Assembly: GCF_000317105.1 (NCBI RefSeq) | Contig: NC_019693.1 | Span: 6,015,227 to 6,079,226, forward strand | Direction: 5' to 3' | DNA: 64,000 nt | Source of the DNA: Oscillatoria acuminata PCC 6304 | GTDB lineage: Bacteria; Cyanobacteriota; Cyanobacteriia; Cyanobacteriales; Laspinemataceae | Part shown: positions 34,110-42,221 of the stretch, piece by piece | Layout: every line of letters begins with the position of its first letter | Numbering within the stretch: the stretch's first letter is position 1 | The notes under the pieces: model-generated | Database searches by the model: none | Told to the model about the DNA's origin: nothing | Seen by the model: only the letters and a program-made list of their open reading frames with translations | Program-made: the position numbers and the translations under genes

Positions 34110-34741
34110 GGTTTTGTTTCGACCACACTGCGACTATTGTAAAGACTCATGGCTTTTTCGCAGCCTTCCTTGAGACTGAGTTCGATCGCATCCCGAACCA
34201 AGTACATCACTTCAGATACCACGGGTTTCTCATCCGGAGTGAACTTCCCCAACACATGAGAAATCGTATCAGTTTCTGCTTTCCCGTCACCGGGTTTACC
34301 GATGCCAACCCGTAACCGGGGAAAGTCCTGGGTGCTTAAGTGGGCGATCGTGGATTTGATGCCATTGTGACCCCCAGCAGAACCGGAAAGGCGCATCCGC
34401 AAGCGTCCCACGGGCAAATCCATATCATCATAAATGGTTAATACCGATTGGGGGGGCAGTTTATACCAATCGGTGACAGCGCGAATTGCTTGTCCGGACC
34501 GATTCATATAGGTGAGGGGCTTGAGCAGGTAAATTTTATTCCCTTTTGGCCCTCGACCCTCGCCAAATAACCCCTGAAAACGACGGTTTTCTGAGAGGGA
34601 AATTTGCCAGGACCGGGCGAGCATATCGACGGCAGCAAACCCAATATTATGGCGGGTTTCATGGTACTTGGCTTCTGGATTTCCCAATCCAACAATCAGT
34701 TGAGGAATCACCAGAGGAACGGATGTCTCGCTTGCTGTCAT
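34106..34741 (-). CDS. pth: Peptidyl-tRNA hydrolase
   Basis: Recycles peptidyl-tRNA released from stalled ribosomes. Family motifs: IVGLGNPEAKYHETRHNIGF (catalytic His in TRHNIGF, about residue 32), KPLTYMNRSGQA, IYDDMDLPVGRLR (catalytic Asp), and GSAGGHNGIKS. Length 211 aa is slightly longer than E. coli Pth. It is the first gene of a coupled pair with the DUF3146 gene. tatA lies upstream on the same strand, with a repeat element between them. Confidence 0.95.
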   Translation of the reverse strand: MTASETSVPLVIPQLIVGLGNPEAKYHETRHNIGFAAVDMLARSWQISLSENRRFQGLFGEGRGPKGNKIYLLKPLTYMNRSGQAIRAVTDWYKLPPQSVLTIYDDMDLPVGRLRMRLSGSAGGHNGIKSTIAHLSTQDFPRLRVGIGKPGDGKAETDTISHVLGKFTPDEKPVVSEVMYLVRDAIELSLKEGCEKAMSLYNSRSVVETKP

Positions 34742-34936
34742 GGCAGTTTTGAAATCAGGAATTAAGGTTTTGCGTTTAGATTGTAGGGGGTTTTGCGGGT
34801 TTCTTCATGGCATCAGACCTCCCCTGGGTGCAGTCAGCGGTAGGGATGAAATGAGGAATCCCGCCAAGGGAGGGGCTTGGGCTGGATTAGCCCCCTTCCT
34901 TCGTGGGATAATTTTTACGATTGGCAATTCATACCC

Positions 34937-35028
34937 AATCTGGTTATCTCAAGCCTGTTTTCGCTCTTTAGCCCGCGCAGGCGGGCTTTGTTCGTATAGC
35001 CCCACCCTTGAGGGTGCGGGTTTTTATT
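34937..35028. repeat. Composite double-hairpin repeat, copy B
   Basis: Begins AATCTGGTTATCTCAAG, then a CCCGC-GCAGGCGGG hairpin, then CCCCACCCTTGAGGGTGCGG followed by TTTTTATT. Same order as copies at 9574 and 42104. Its right edge touches the tatA stop codon. On the plus strand the last hairpin and U-tract form a terminator shape. Confidence 0.7.
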
Positions 35029-35275
35029 GTACTTCTTCGGGGGAGACAGAACTTGCAACTTTCTGAGATTCAGCGGGTTTAGCGGGTTTGGATGCCTCGA
35101 TTTGTTCCGCTTCGCGCTTGATTTCGCTTTCAAATTCCCGACTGGCATCCTGGAATCCGCGAATCGCTTTTCCCATACTGCGACCGATTTCCGGCAACTT
35201 TTTGGGTCCAAAAATGAGAAGGGCGATCGTCAGAATCACCATGATTTCGGGCAAACCCATGCCAAAGATATTCAC
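35024..35275 (-). CDS. tatA: Twin-arginine translocase subunit TatA/TatE
   Basis: 83-aa pore component of the Tat pathway, which exports folded proteins across thylakoid and plasma membranes. N-terminal helix MGLPEIMVILTIALLIFGP is followed by the amphipathic KKLPEIGRSMGKAIRGFQ and an acidic/Lys C-terminal tail. An upstream in-frame ATG would add about 18 residues that include a second hydrophobic stretch; GTG at 35273-35275 has GGAGG five bases upstream and gives the standard start, so it is preferred. A Tat substrate (the phosphatase at 6551) occurs in this window. Confidence 0.88.
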   Translation of the reverse strand: MNIFGMGLPEIMVILTIALLIFGPKKLPEIGRSMGKAIRGFQDASREFESEIKREAEQIEASKPAKPAESQKVASSVSPEEVQ

Positions 35276-35382
35276 GCAAACCTCCAACAGAGCACTGGTT
35301 ATTAGTATAGAAAAAAAAATCCCGGTCAAACCGGGAAAGCAGGGATACTGAGGATCCCTGCTCTAGGGGCGATCGCCGTAAG

Positions 35383-35586
35383 TTAGCGCCCGAGGGTGGT
35401 CCAATCCACATCGACTCCATTGAGGAGCAACGAAGAGTTATAGATTTGCAGGATAATCACTAAGAACAGGAAAAATAGCAGCATGAACACGCCCATCAGC
35501 GGGGTGGTGCCCCAACCCGGGGAGACTTTACCATATTCTGCATTTAACGGTCTGAGTAGATTTCCTAATTTTGTTTGCTGTGCCAT
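35383..35586 (-). CDS. psbH: Photosystem II reaction-centre protein H
   Basis: 67-aa single-pass thylakoid protein needed for PSII assembly and quinone-site stability. It shows the cyanobacterial form: [21 protein letters not shown], then [21 protein letters not shown] (membrane helix about 27-50) and a lumenal tail ending VDVDWTTLG. It is divergent from psbN, the classic psbN/psbH arrangement. AGGTGACC lies just upstream of the ATG. Confidence 0.97.
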   Translation of the reverse strand: MAQQTKLGNLLRPLNAEYGKVSPGWGTTPLMGVFMLLFFLFLVIILQIYNSSLLLNGVDVDWTTLGR

Positions 35587-35667
35587 GGGTCACCTCTTAT
35601 TCTGGACGGCGAAAATTAATGTTTTGTAATATTCTATAGGAATCGGTCTCATAATTTTACTTAAAAT

Positions 35668-35808
35668 ATGGAAAATCTCGAACCGGCAACAGTTCTTAGC
35701 ATCGGGATTGGCGCGATCCTCGTGGCGATCGCGGCTTTTTCTATCTACACCTCCTTTGGCCCCCCCTCTAAGGAATTGGCCGACCCCTTCGACGATCACG
35801 ACGATTAA
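35668..35808 (+). CDS. psbN: PsbN, photosystem II assembly protein
   Basis: A 46-residue ORF, easily missed by length cut-offs. It opens MENLEPATVLSIGIG, has one membrane helix (about 7-28, AILVAIAAFSIYTSFG) and ends PFDDHDD. PsbN is not a PSII subunit but assists early PSII assembly and repair. It is encoded opposite to and upstream of psbH, 81 bp apart, exactly as in other cyanobacteria and plastids. The 81-bp gap must contain both promoters. Confidence 0.95.
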   Translation: MENLEPATVLSIGIGAILVAIAAFSIYTSFGPPSKELADPFDDHDD

Positions 35809-35907
35809 CCCTTTGGATCCAGCGTCCCCTGGCGCTGGACCCCATCAATTCATCCTCTCCTAGTCCTCATTCCCCAAGATGCCGGAGTTTTCTTCGCTGT
35901 TAATTCA

Positions 35908-35977
35908 AACCACAGATTACACAGAGTGTCACAGATAACACCTCTGTTCTCTGTGACACTCTGTGTAATCTGTGGTT
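35908..35977. terminator. Perfect 28-bp inverted repeat between convergent genes
   Basis: 35908-35935 and 35950-35977 are exact complements with a 14-nt loop. The sequence (AACCACAGATTACACAGAG...) belongs to the same family as 24986-25048. It lies between psbN and the glycosyltransferase stop, four bases from the latter, so bidirectional termination is plausible. Confidence 0.75.
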
Positions 35978-35981
35978 AACT

Positions 35982-36707
35982 TCAGACTTGATACAGGGTT
36001 TGATGCTTGGTTCGCAGATAGCGAATTAATTTTTCTTGGTTTTCTGGAATCAGGCAGCGAGTGACCATTGAGTTGGCACGCACGCGGTAGTTAAATAAGA
36101 CTTCGGGGATATGATAAAATTCCCACCCTTTTTCTAGGGCACTCAGCCATAAATCCCAGTCTTCAAAGCCTAATTTATCGGGGATGTGGGGGTCATATCC
36201 GCCGCAGTCTTGCCAGAGGGTTTTTCTAAAGATGGCACAGGCATCGATATAGTTGCCTTGCAATAATCGGGTGGGGTCAAAGTCGGGGACTTGCCAAATT
36301 CCGGTGCGATCGCCCATGAATTCCACATCCCCATAAACCACTCCCACCGGAGGAAATTGGTCTAAAATGTCAATGCCTTTAATAATATAGTCCGGTCTAA
36401 TTTTATTGTCCGCATCTAAGGGTAAAATGTACTTGCCTTGGGCTGATTCTATGCCGACATTTCGGGCATTCGCTAACCCTTGATTCGATTGATGGATGAG
36501 TTGGTAGTCTTGTTTTTGTAAATAATCCAGCACCTCTAAGGTTAAGGGTTCCGTTGAACCATCGTTGACGATGATCAGTTCCAAAGGTGTATAAAAACAG
36601 TCCTCGACGCTGGCGATCGCATCCAGGAGATATTCCCCTTGGTTATAACAAGGAATAATCACCGATAGCGCCATTTCATCTAAACCCATTGCGTGCATCA
36701 CCCCCAT
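35982..36707 (-). CDS. Glycosyltransferase family 2
   Basis: GT-A fold sugar transferase: SVIIPCYNQGEYLLDAIASV at the N-terminus, LELIIVNDGST (nucleotide binding), NARNVGIESAQGKYILPLDADNKI with a DAD metal motif, and CGGYDPHIPDKLGFEDWDLW (acceptor/catalytic region). 241 aa with no membrane helix. The acceptor is unknown; it may act in cell-surface glycan synthesis. Three in-frame ATGs lie near the start (36707, 36689 and 36674), so the N-terminus is uncertain by up to 11 residues. Confidence 0.85.
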   Translation of the reverse strand: MGVMHAMGLDEMALSVIIPCYNQGEYLLDAIASVEDCFYTPLELIIVNDGSTEPLTLEVLDYLQKQDYQLIHQSNQGLANARNVGIESAQGKYILPLDADNKIRPDYIIKGIDILDQFPPVGVVYGDVEFMGDRTGIWQVPDFDPTRLLQGNYIDACAIFRKTLWQDCGGYDPHIPDKLGFEDWDLWLSALEKGWEFYHIPEVLFNYRVRANSMVTRCLIPENQEKLIRYLRTKHQTLYQV

Positions 36708-36828
36708 CTTTTTACCCCGTTTCCTGCCATTCCGGTTGCTGCAAATCTGGATATCTATAGGTATTGCCGCAACTTAGCTAGTTTCGCTATAATCAATTGG
36801 TCAATTCTTATGATAATCTGAGTCTAAA

Positions 36829-37695
36829 GTGGACGCCAATTTGTCAGATAATCCTCAACCCTTAACGGGTAAAGTCGCAGTGGTAACCGGGGCGAGTCGT
36901 GGTGCAGGGCGAGGGATTGCCTTGGTTTTAGGGGAAGCGGGGGCGACTGTCTATGTGACGGGACGGAGTGTGCGAGGGAAGGCAACAACAGATAATCTGC
37001 CGGGGACCATTGAGGAGACGGCAGAAGCGGTGACGGCGCGGGGTGGGGTGGGTATCCCGGTGCGTTGTGATGTGACGCAGGATGAGCAGGTGGAGGCGTT
37101 GTTTAACCGGATACAACGTGAGGGGCGGTTAGATATTTTGGTGAATAATGCCTGGGGGGGTTATGAAGGGTATGATGGCAAGACTTGGGCGGATGGGACG
37201 GAGTTTTTTGCGCCGTTTTGGGAGCAATCTTTGCAGCGTTGGGAGGGGATGTTTACTGCTGGGGTGCGATCGCATTTGGTGGCGAGTCGTTGTGCGGTGC
37301 CGTTGATGTTGTCCCAGCAGCAAGGGTTGATTGTGAATACGATCGCCTGGGACCGAGATAAGTATCTGGGGAATCTGTTTTACGATATGGCAAAACACGC
37401 GATCGCCCGGATGATGTTGGCGATGGCACGAGATTTGGAACCGTATAAAATTGCAGCAGTGGCGGTTGCACCGGGTTTTATGCGAACGGAACGAGTGCTG
37501 GATGCGCCGGATGTTGATTTAGCACAAACTGAGTCTACGGAATATATCGGACGGGCGATCGCTGCCCTCGCCACAGACCCCAATGTGCTGGAACTCTCAG
37601 GAACCGTCCTCACGGTGGGGGATTTGGCGGTGGAATATGGGTTTACAGATATTGATGGCAGGCAAATTGCAGCATTTCGCTTGGAGGAGATGTGA
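36829..37695 (+). CDS. Short-chain dehydrogenase/reductase (DHRS1-like)
   Basis: 288-aa Rossmann oxidoreductase. NAD(P) motif VVTGASRGAGRGIA (TGxxxGxG) near residue 20, LVNNAWGG near 103, active site YDMAK near 188. The position that normally carries the catalytic Ser, 12-13 residues before the Tyr, reads NTIAWD with no Ser. DHRS1, the closest relative I recall, has SSW there. Substrate unknown. GTG start (36829). The last four bases (GTGA) overlap the GTG start of the TPR-GT41 gene, so translation is coupled. Confidence 0.83.
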   Translation: MDANLSDNPQPLTGKVAVVTGASRGAGRGIALVLGEAGATVYVTGRSVRGKATTDNLPGTIEETAEAVTARGGVGIPVRCDVTQDEQVEALFNRIQREGRLDILVNNAWGGYEGYDGKTWADGTEFFAPFWEQSLQRWEGMFTAGVRSHLVASRCAVPLMLSQQQGLIVNTIAWDRDKYLGNLFYDMAKHAIARMMLAMARDLEPYKIAAVAVAPGFMRTERVLDAPDVDLAQTESTEYIGRAIAALATDPNVLELSGTVLTVGDLAVEYGFTDIDGRQIAAFRLEEM

Positions 37696-39962
37696 GTTCT
37701 GAACTAGATATCCTGTTAGCGGATGGGTTTACCTTCTATGAATCGGGTTCTTTGACTCTTGCTGAACAAAAGTTTGAACAAGTGCTAGGGATGGATTCCA
37801 GTCACCCCCAGGCATTGTGCGGGTTGGGAATGCTGTATGATCGGCAAGGACGATATGAAGATGCCCTGGATTACTTAGAACAGTCTCTCCAGTTCGATGC
37901 AAATCAGGCGATTGGTCATTATAATCTGGGGTTAGTCTTGGCAAAATTGGGTTATCTGGCAGAAGCGACGATTGCCTATCACCAGGCGGTTACCGTTGAC
38001 CCGGGTTATCTGAATGCCTATTCTGAGTTGGGAAATGTCTGTATAGAAATCGGAGAGTTAACCCAAGCAGAAACTGCCTATCGAGAAAGAATTGCTCTCA
38101 GTCCTGATTGGCAGAGTTATGTGAGTTTAGGGCATTTATTCATCGCCCAGCAGCGAGTTGATGAAGCAATATCCGCTTATCAAACTGCCTTAGAACTCCA
38201 ACCCCGTCATCCCGATATTCTCTCCTCCCTAGGGATTGCTTTTGCTGCAAAAAATCATCCCGATTCTAGTCTGTATTTGGGGTTCGCTGCCTATCGCAAA
38301 CAGGAGTATGAAAGCGCAATTAACCATTATCAGCAGTTTCAAAAAACTCACGATGGAGAAATAGATTTTTATCTCGCCCTTGCCGATTGCTATCAACAGT
38401 TGAATCGGTGGAAAGAAGCAATCTACACTTATCGTCAAGGGATTGCCCTGCATCGGGAAGCAGTCGAACTTTATTTGTCTTTTATTCTAGCTTTACAAAA
38501 TTGTGGTCAAGTTGAACAAGCGCGGCAAGTTGCTGATGAAGGATTGGCAGTTCTGCCCTATTGTTTATCCCTGAAGTTGGAAAAAATTCGCCTGTTTCCG
38601 GTTTTGTATGAAAAATCAGAGCAATTAGAGTTTTATCGACATCGATTTATCGGAGAGTTGGATGATTTGATTAAAAATTGCTCTTTAAAAACAGAATTTT
38701 CTCAAATCCAGGCGCTCAATGCTATAGCAGTTAATACTAATTTTTATCTCCAGTATCAAGGTAAAAATGATTTAGCGTTGCAGCAAAAATATGGACAATT
38801 TGTGCATCAAGTGATGGCAGCAAATTATCCTCAGTGGGTCAAACCGTTACCCATGCCAACTCTGAAGTCTGGGGAACGAATTAGAATCGGCTATATTTCT
38901 GCTTGTTTGCAGTGGCATACGGTGGGAATGGTGTTTTCCGGATGGTTGGAACATCGGAACCGTGAGGACTTTGAGGTGTATTGTTATGATGTGGGACGAC
39001 AACGCGATCGCCTGACGGAATGGTTCCGCATCAACAGTGACTCCTTTTATTCCATTCCGGATGATATTCCAGCAGTTTGTCAGCAAATCCAACAGGATAG
39101 TTTGCATATTCTAGTCTTTTTAGATATTGGAATGTATGCACCCATGACTCAACTGGCGAGTTTACGATTGGCCCCGATTCAATGTGTCGCTTGGGGACAT
39201 CCGATTACCTCGGGTTTACCCACTCAAGATTATTTTATTTCCAGCGATTTGATGGAACCGGAGGATGCTAAAACTCATTATTCAGAAAAACTGATTCGGT
39301 TACCCAATTTAGGAATTTATTTCCCCAAACCCCAGATTCCTGAAGTAAATAAAAATCGGGTGGATTATGGCATTCCCAATGATGCAGTGATGTATTTATC
39401 CTGCCAATCTTTGTTTAAATATTTGCCGCAATATGATATAATTTTCCCAGCAATTTGCCAAGGAGTGGCGAAAGCCAAACTGGTGTTTATCGGTCACAAA
39501 AGCAACCCGATTACCGCGCAATTTTGCCAGCGACTGGATGCTGCCTTTACTCAGGTGGGGTTAGATTATCAAGAGTTTTGTATAGTTTTGTCCCGACAGA
39601 GCAAGCGAGACTATTGGAACCTACTCTCAATGGCGGATATTGGGTTAGATACCTTTGAGTTTACAGGATTTTTAACAACCTTAGAAGCAGTTGCGGTAAA
39701 TTTGCCCCTCGTCACTCATTTAGGACCCTTTATGCGGGGTCGTCAGTCAGCAGGAATTTTGAAAAGAGTGGGGGCCACGGAGACAGTCGCCCAAACATTG
39801 CAAGATTATATTAAAATAGCCGTTACCTTGGGATTAAACCGGGAGTGGAGAGAGGCGATCGCCACTAAAATCAACGAGGGCCATCAGTGGTTATACGAGG
39901 ACAACACCGGAGTCAAAGCATTAGAAGACTTTTATCGGACGATGGTAAAGGAAAAAGGATAA
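37692..39962 (+). CDS. TPR protein with GT41 (O-GlcNAc transferase/SPINDLY-like) domain
   Basis: 756 aa. Residues about 10-270 contain seven or so TPR repeats (for example ALCGLGMLYDRQGRYEDALD and AIGHYNLGLVLAKLGYLAEA). From about 390 comes a GT41-like catalytic region: RIRIGYISACLQWHTVGM, then LDIGMYAPMTQLASLRLAPI, QCVAWGHPITSG and the late LDTFEFTGFLTTLEAVAVNL. The architecture is that of bacterial OGT-like enzymes that glycosylate proteins; the substrate is unknown. The GTG start lies inside the stop of the SDR gene. Confidence 0.85.
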   Translation: MSSELDILLADGFTFYESGSLTLAEQKFEQVLGMDSSHPQALCGLGMLYDRQGRYEDALDYLEQSLQFDANQAIGHYNLGLVLAKLGYLAEATIAYHQAVTVDPGYLNAYSELGNVCIEIGELTQAETAYRERIALSPDWQSYVSLGHLFIAQQRVDEAISAYQTALELQPRHPDILSSLGIAFAAKNHPDSSLYLGFAAYRKQEYESAINHYQQFQKTHDGEIDFYLALADCYQQLNRWKEAIYTYRQGIALHREAVELYLSFILALQNCGQVEQARQVADEGLAVLPYCLSLKLEKIRLFPVLYEKSEQLEFYRHRFIGELDDLIKNCSLKTEFSQIQALNAIAVNTNFYLQYQGKNDLALQQKYGQFVHQVMAANYPQWVKPLPMPTLKSGERIRIGYISACLQWHTVGMVFSGWLEHRNREDFEVYCYDVGRQRDRLTEWFRINSDSFYSIPDDIPAVCQQIQQDSLHILVFLDIGMYAPMTQLASLRLAPIQCVAWGHPITSGLPTQDYFISSDLMEPEDAKTHYSEKLIRLPNLGIYFPKPQIPEVNKNRVDYGIPNDAVMYLSCQSLFKYLPQYDIIFPAICQGVAKAKLVFIGHKSNPITAQFCQRLDAAFTQVGLDYQEFCIVLSRQSKRDYWNLLSMADIGLDTFEFTGFLTTLEAVAVNLPLVTHLGPFMRGRQSAGILKRVGATETVAQTLQDYIKIAVTLGLNREWREAIATKINEGHQWLYEDNTGVKALEDFYRTMVKEKG

Positions 39963-40008
39963 ACAAGAAAACATGGACAACCATCTCTACCTCCATCCCA
40001 TCAACAAA

Positions 40009-40046
40009 TGACAAAGGACCAATGACAAAGGACCAATGACAAATCC
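40009..40046. repeat. 14-bp tandem repeat
   Basis: ATGACAAAGGACCA occurs twice in tandem (40009-40022 and 40023-40036) plus a partial third copy. Such ATGACAAAGGAC arrays are frequent intergenic sequences in filamentous cyanobacteria. No coding or regulatory role is evident. Confidence 0.7.
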
Positions 40047-40130
40047 CTGAAACCCAACCCCCCTCCCTCCCGTCCCATAATCAATTAATTCGGTGCATCC
40101 CAAATTATTTCACCTCTTGAGAGAAACCAA

Positions 40131-41027
40131 ATGTTCGCACCCAAACTCGCATTATTGACCGTTTCAGCGATCGTCCTGTCGATCGCCCAAGTTCAAGCGC
40201 ATCAAACTCTGGATCTGGAAATCGGATCCTACCTCGAACAATTCAAAACCGAAAAAGGAGCCAACCGTCGGGAAGCAGTAAAAGGATTGCGGCAGATTGG
40301 GACTCCCGCAGTTCCCCTCCTGATCACCGCCTTGCAAGATGCCGATGTGGGAGTCCGAGGGGGTGCTGCATTTGCCTTGGGTTCGATGGGTTCTGATGCA
40401 GAATCTGCCATTCCGTCCCTGATTGCTGCCTTAAATGACTCAGAAGAGTCTGTGCGTCTGGATGCTGCCGTGGCACTGAGACGAATTGGCACTCCTGCCG
40501 TGGAGAAACTCGCCATTGCCTTGCAACACCCGGAGATAGAAGTGCGTCGGGGTGCTGCCTTTGCCTTAGCGGGAATTGGTGCAACTGCCGAACCGGCGAT
40601 CGCCCCCTTAATCACCGCCTTACAGGATCCAGATGAGCGCCTCGCCTGGAATGCTGCCGTTGCCTTGCGCGCAGTCGGGTCCCCGGCAGTCCCCGCCCTC
40701 AACCAGGCCCTGATGCATGAAAATCCCCGAGTCCGGATTGCCGCTGCCTTTGCCTTGGGAACCCCCGCTTCCCCCACTGCTGAAACCCTCTCCCCGGTGG
40801 CACAATCGGAGGATGAAGAAGTCCCAGAAATTTGCCGAATGTTGCCGAATCCCTTGTCCCCAGATTTAAGCATCTGTGAAGCAATGCCGGTTCGGGAACG
40901 TCCCCAGGAGTTGCGAGAGAATCTGGATCAAATCAATCCCAATCCCTGTGACTTTTCGCCGAATCCCTGCGAAAGAGCCCCGAGTCAGATTGACTCCACT
41001 GGCACCCCAACTCGCCGCTTGATGTAA
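40131..41027 (+). CDS. Exported HEAT-repeat protein
   Basis: 298 aa. An N-terminal signal peptide (ALLTVSAIVLSIAQVQA, likely cleaved after AHQ or nearby) is followed by five HEAT repeats of about 31-37 residues, recognisable by recurring AAFALGSMG, AVALRRIGTPAV, AAFALAGIG and AVALRAVGSPAV blocks (about 45-215). The C-terminal 80 residues are Pro/Cys/Asn-rich with paired CDFSPNPCE-type motifs, perhaps disulfide-bonded. Probably a periplasmic binding scaffold; partner unknown. Confidence 0.78.
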   Translation: MFAPKLALLTVSAIVLSIAQVQAHQTLDLEIGSYLEQFKTEKGANRREAVKGLRQIGTPAVPLLITALQDADVGVRGGAAFALGSMGSDAESAIPSLIAALNDSEESVRLDAAVALRRIGTPAVEKLAIALQHPEIEVRRGAAFALAGIGATAEPAIAPLITALQDPDERLAWNAAVALRAVGSPAVPALNQALMHENPRVRIAAAFALGTPASPTAETLSPVAQSEDEEVPEICRMLPNPLSPDLSICEAMPVRERPQELRENLDQINPNPCDFSPNPCERAPSQIDSTGTPTRRLM

Positions 41028-41071
41028 TTCCATCAGGAGTTTCCATCAGTTTGTACTCACGACACAATCAG

Positions 41072-41143
41072 ACAAGAAACCCAGTTTCTCATCCTAAATT
41101 TGCGGTGAATTATCCGTGATTCAGACAAGAAACTGGGTTTTTA
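41072..41143. repeat. GAAACCCAGTTTCT inverted-repeat element
   Basis: CAAGAAACCCAGTTTCT (41073-41089) and CAAGAAACTGGGTTTTT (41126-41142) flank a short inner hairpin. This is a sequence variant of the 3264/27640 family in which both arms changed together. Confidence 0.7.
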
Positions 41144-41255
41144 ACTCCCTGGAGAAGTCGGGACCTGGAACAGGGAAAACTTTCTTTCTGCTTGATGCGT
41201 CATCCTTGCTCTAGAAATTCGCTATACTCGAAGAGTGTTGAGAGCGAAGGGCCTG

Positions 41256-41858
41256 ATGGGAAATAATCGAAATCAACCTCAAGCTGATGATGCCGTTTTG
41301 GGGGGACAACACCCGGCCCCCATAGGCGCTATGGTTCTGGGGGGGTTAGATGGAGTGAAAATGCGTTTGGCTTCTCCGGTGGTAGAATATCGGATTACTG
41401 CCCTATCCGAAGCGATGCGGTATGGAATCGATGGGTTAGATTTAGTGATTGAGGCATTGCGCGATCGCTCTTGTAAAGTCCGTCATGCGGCCTATTTACT
41501 CTTGGAAAACCGCACAGAAACTCGGGTGCAACACGCTTTACGGTTTTACAATTCTCATCATACGTTGGTCAATCGCGTTGTAGAAACTGAACCTCCGGAC
41601 AATGTTGAATATATTGATACAATGATGCAAAATTTGGAACAGGTGGAGGGCAGTAAAATGGGTAAGCTGGTTGACAAATCTCTCCGTTTAGTCCAAACTT
41701 TTGAAGGACAAGAGCGCATCAAGCATTACTTATTTAACGGGACTAGCAAACAGAAAGATTATGCCGCTCGTTATTTTAAAGAAAAGGGCCGAAAAGATAT
41801 TGTAGTTGCCGCGTATCAACAGCATTATTTGAAGTCGGAAAAATCTTTATTGGGTTAA
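41256..41858 (+). CDS. HEAT-like repeat protein, conserved in cyanobacteria
   Basis: 200 aa, soluble, no signal peptide. A HEAT-like helical segment is seen at about 40-100 (VEYRITALSEAMRYGIDGLD, then LRDRSCKVRHAAYLLLENR). The remainder is helical and basic, with a terminal KDYAARYFKEKGRKDIVV. Function unknown; HEAT-like folds of this size occur in phycobilin lyases and adaptor proteins, but no lyase motif is seen. The frame continues to a GTG at 41235; the ATG at 41256, with AAGG upstream, is preferred. Confidence 0.68.
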   Translation: MGNNRNQPQADDAVLGGQHPAPIGAMVLGGLDGVKMRLASPVVEYRITALSEAMRYGIDGLDLVIEALRDRSCKVRHAAYLLLENRTETRVQHALRFYNSHHTLVNRVVETEPPDNVEYIDTMMQNLEQVEGSKMGKLVDKSLRLVQTFEGQERIKHYLFNGTSKQKDYAARYFKEKGRKDIVVAAYQQHYLKSEKSLLG

Positions 41859-41887
41859 TTATTTTTTAGTTCATCTAAGGTGAGGGC

Positions 41888-42095
41888 TGTTTAGGGGGAG
41901 CATCTCAATTTGTTCAAGAGACCTAACCCCCCAACCCCCTTCCCTAAGCCGGAAGGGGGAGCCGGAAGGGGGAGCCGGAAGGGGGAGCCGGAAGGGGGAG
42001 CCGGAAGCCTCAAAGCCCCTCCCCTAAGAGGGGAGGGGTTTGGGGAGAGGTCCGACTGGTTTTTAGGCACAATTGAGATGCTCCTGTTTAGGGGG
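41888..42095. mobile_element. Inverted-repeat element flanked by 11-bp direct repeats
   Basis: TGTTTAGGGGG occurs at 41888-41898 and 42085-42095. Between them the ends are inverted (AGCATCTCAATT at 41899-41910, AATTGAGATGCT at 42071-42082). Inside are AGAGACCTAACCCCCC and five 13-bp GGGGGAGCCGGAA repeats. Ends and core match the element inside cobN at 15161. No transposase, so it is non-autonomous. Confidence 0.8.
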
Positions 42096-42103
42096 TTACA
42101 CTA

Positions 42104-42215
42104 AATCCGGTTGTCTCAAGTCAATTTTATGGATGACGCCGCTTAGGCGGGCTTCGTCTGCGAGTGCCCCACCCTTGAGGGTGCGGGTTTTTTTTATAGA
42201 CTTTGACAACCGGAT
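42104..42215. repeat. Composite double-hairpin repeat, copy C (terminator-like)
   Basis: Outer arms AATCCGGTTGTC (42104-42115) and GACAACCGGATT (42204-42215) are exact complements. Inside are a GCCGCTTAGGCGGGC hairpin and CCCCACCCTTGAGGGTGCGG followed by eight T. On the plus strand the last hairpin has the form of a Rho-independent terminator. This is the most complete of the three copies. Confidence 0.75.
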
Positions 42216-42221
42216 TCCGTG

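Noticed and set aside
34740-35066. 108-codon plus-strand frame between pth and tatA
   Set aside because: It runs through repeat copy B and into tatA antisense; its Cys/Gly-rich translation reflects the repeat.
41930-42020. CRISPR-like array of GGGGGAGCCGGAA repeats
   Set aside because: The units are 13 bp in direct tandem without spacers; they are internal expansion in a mobile-like element.
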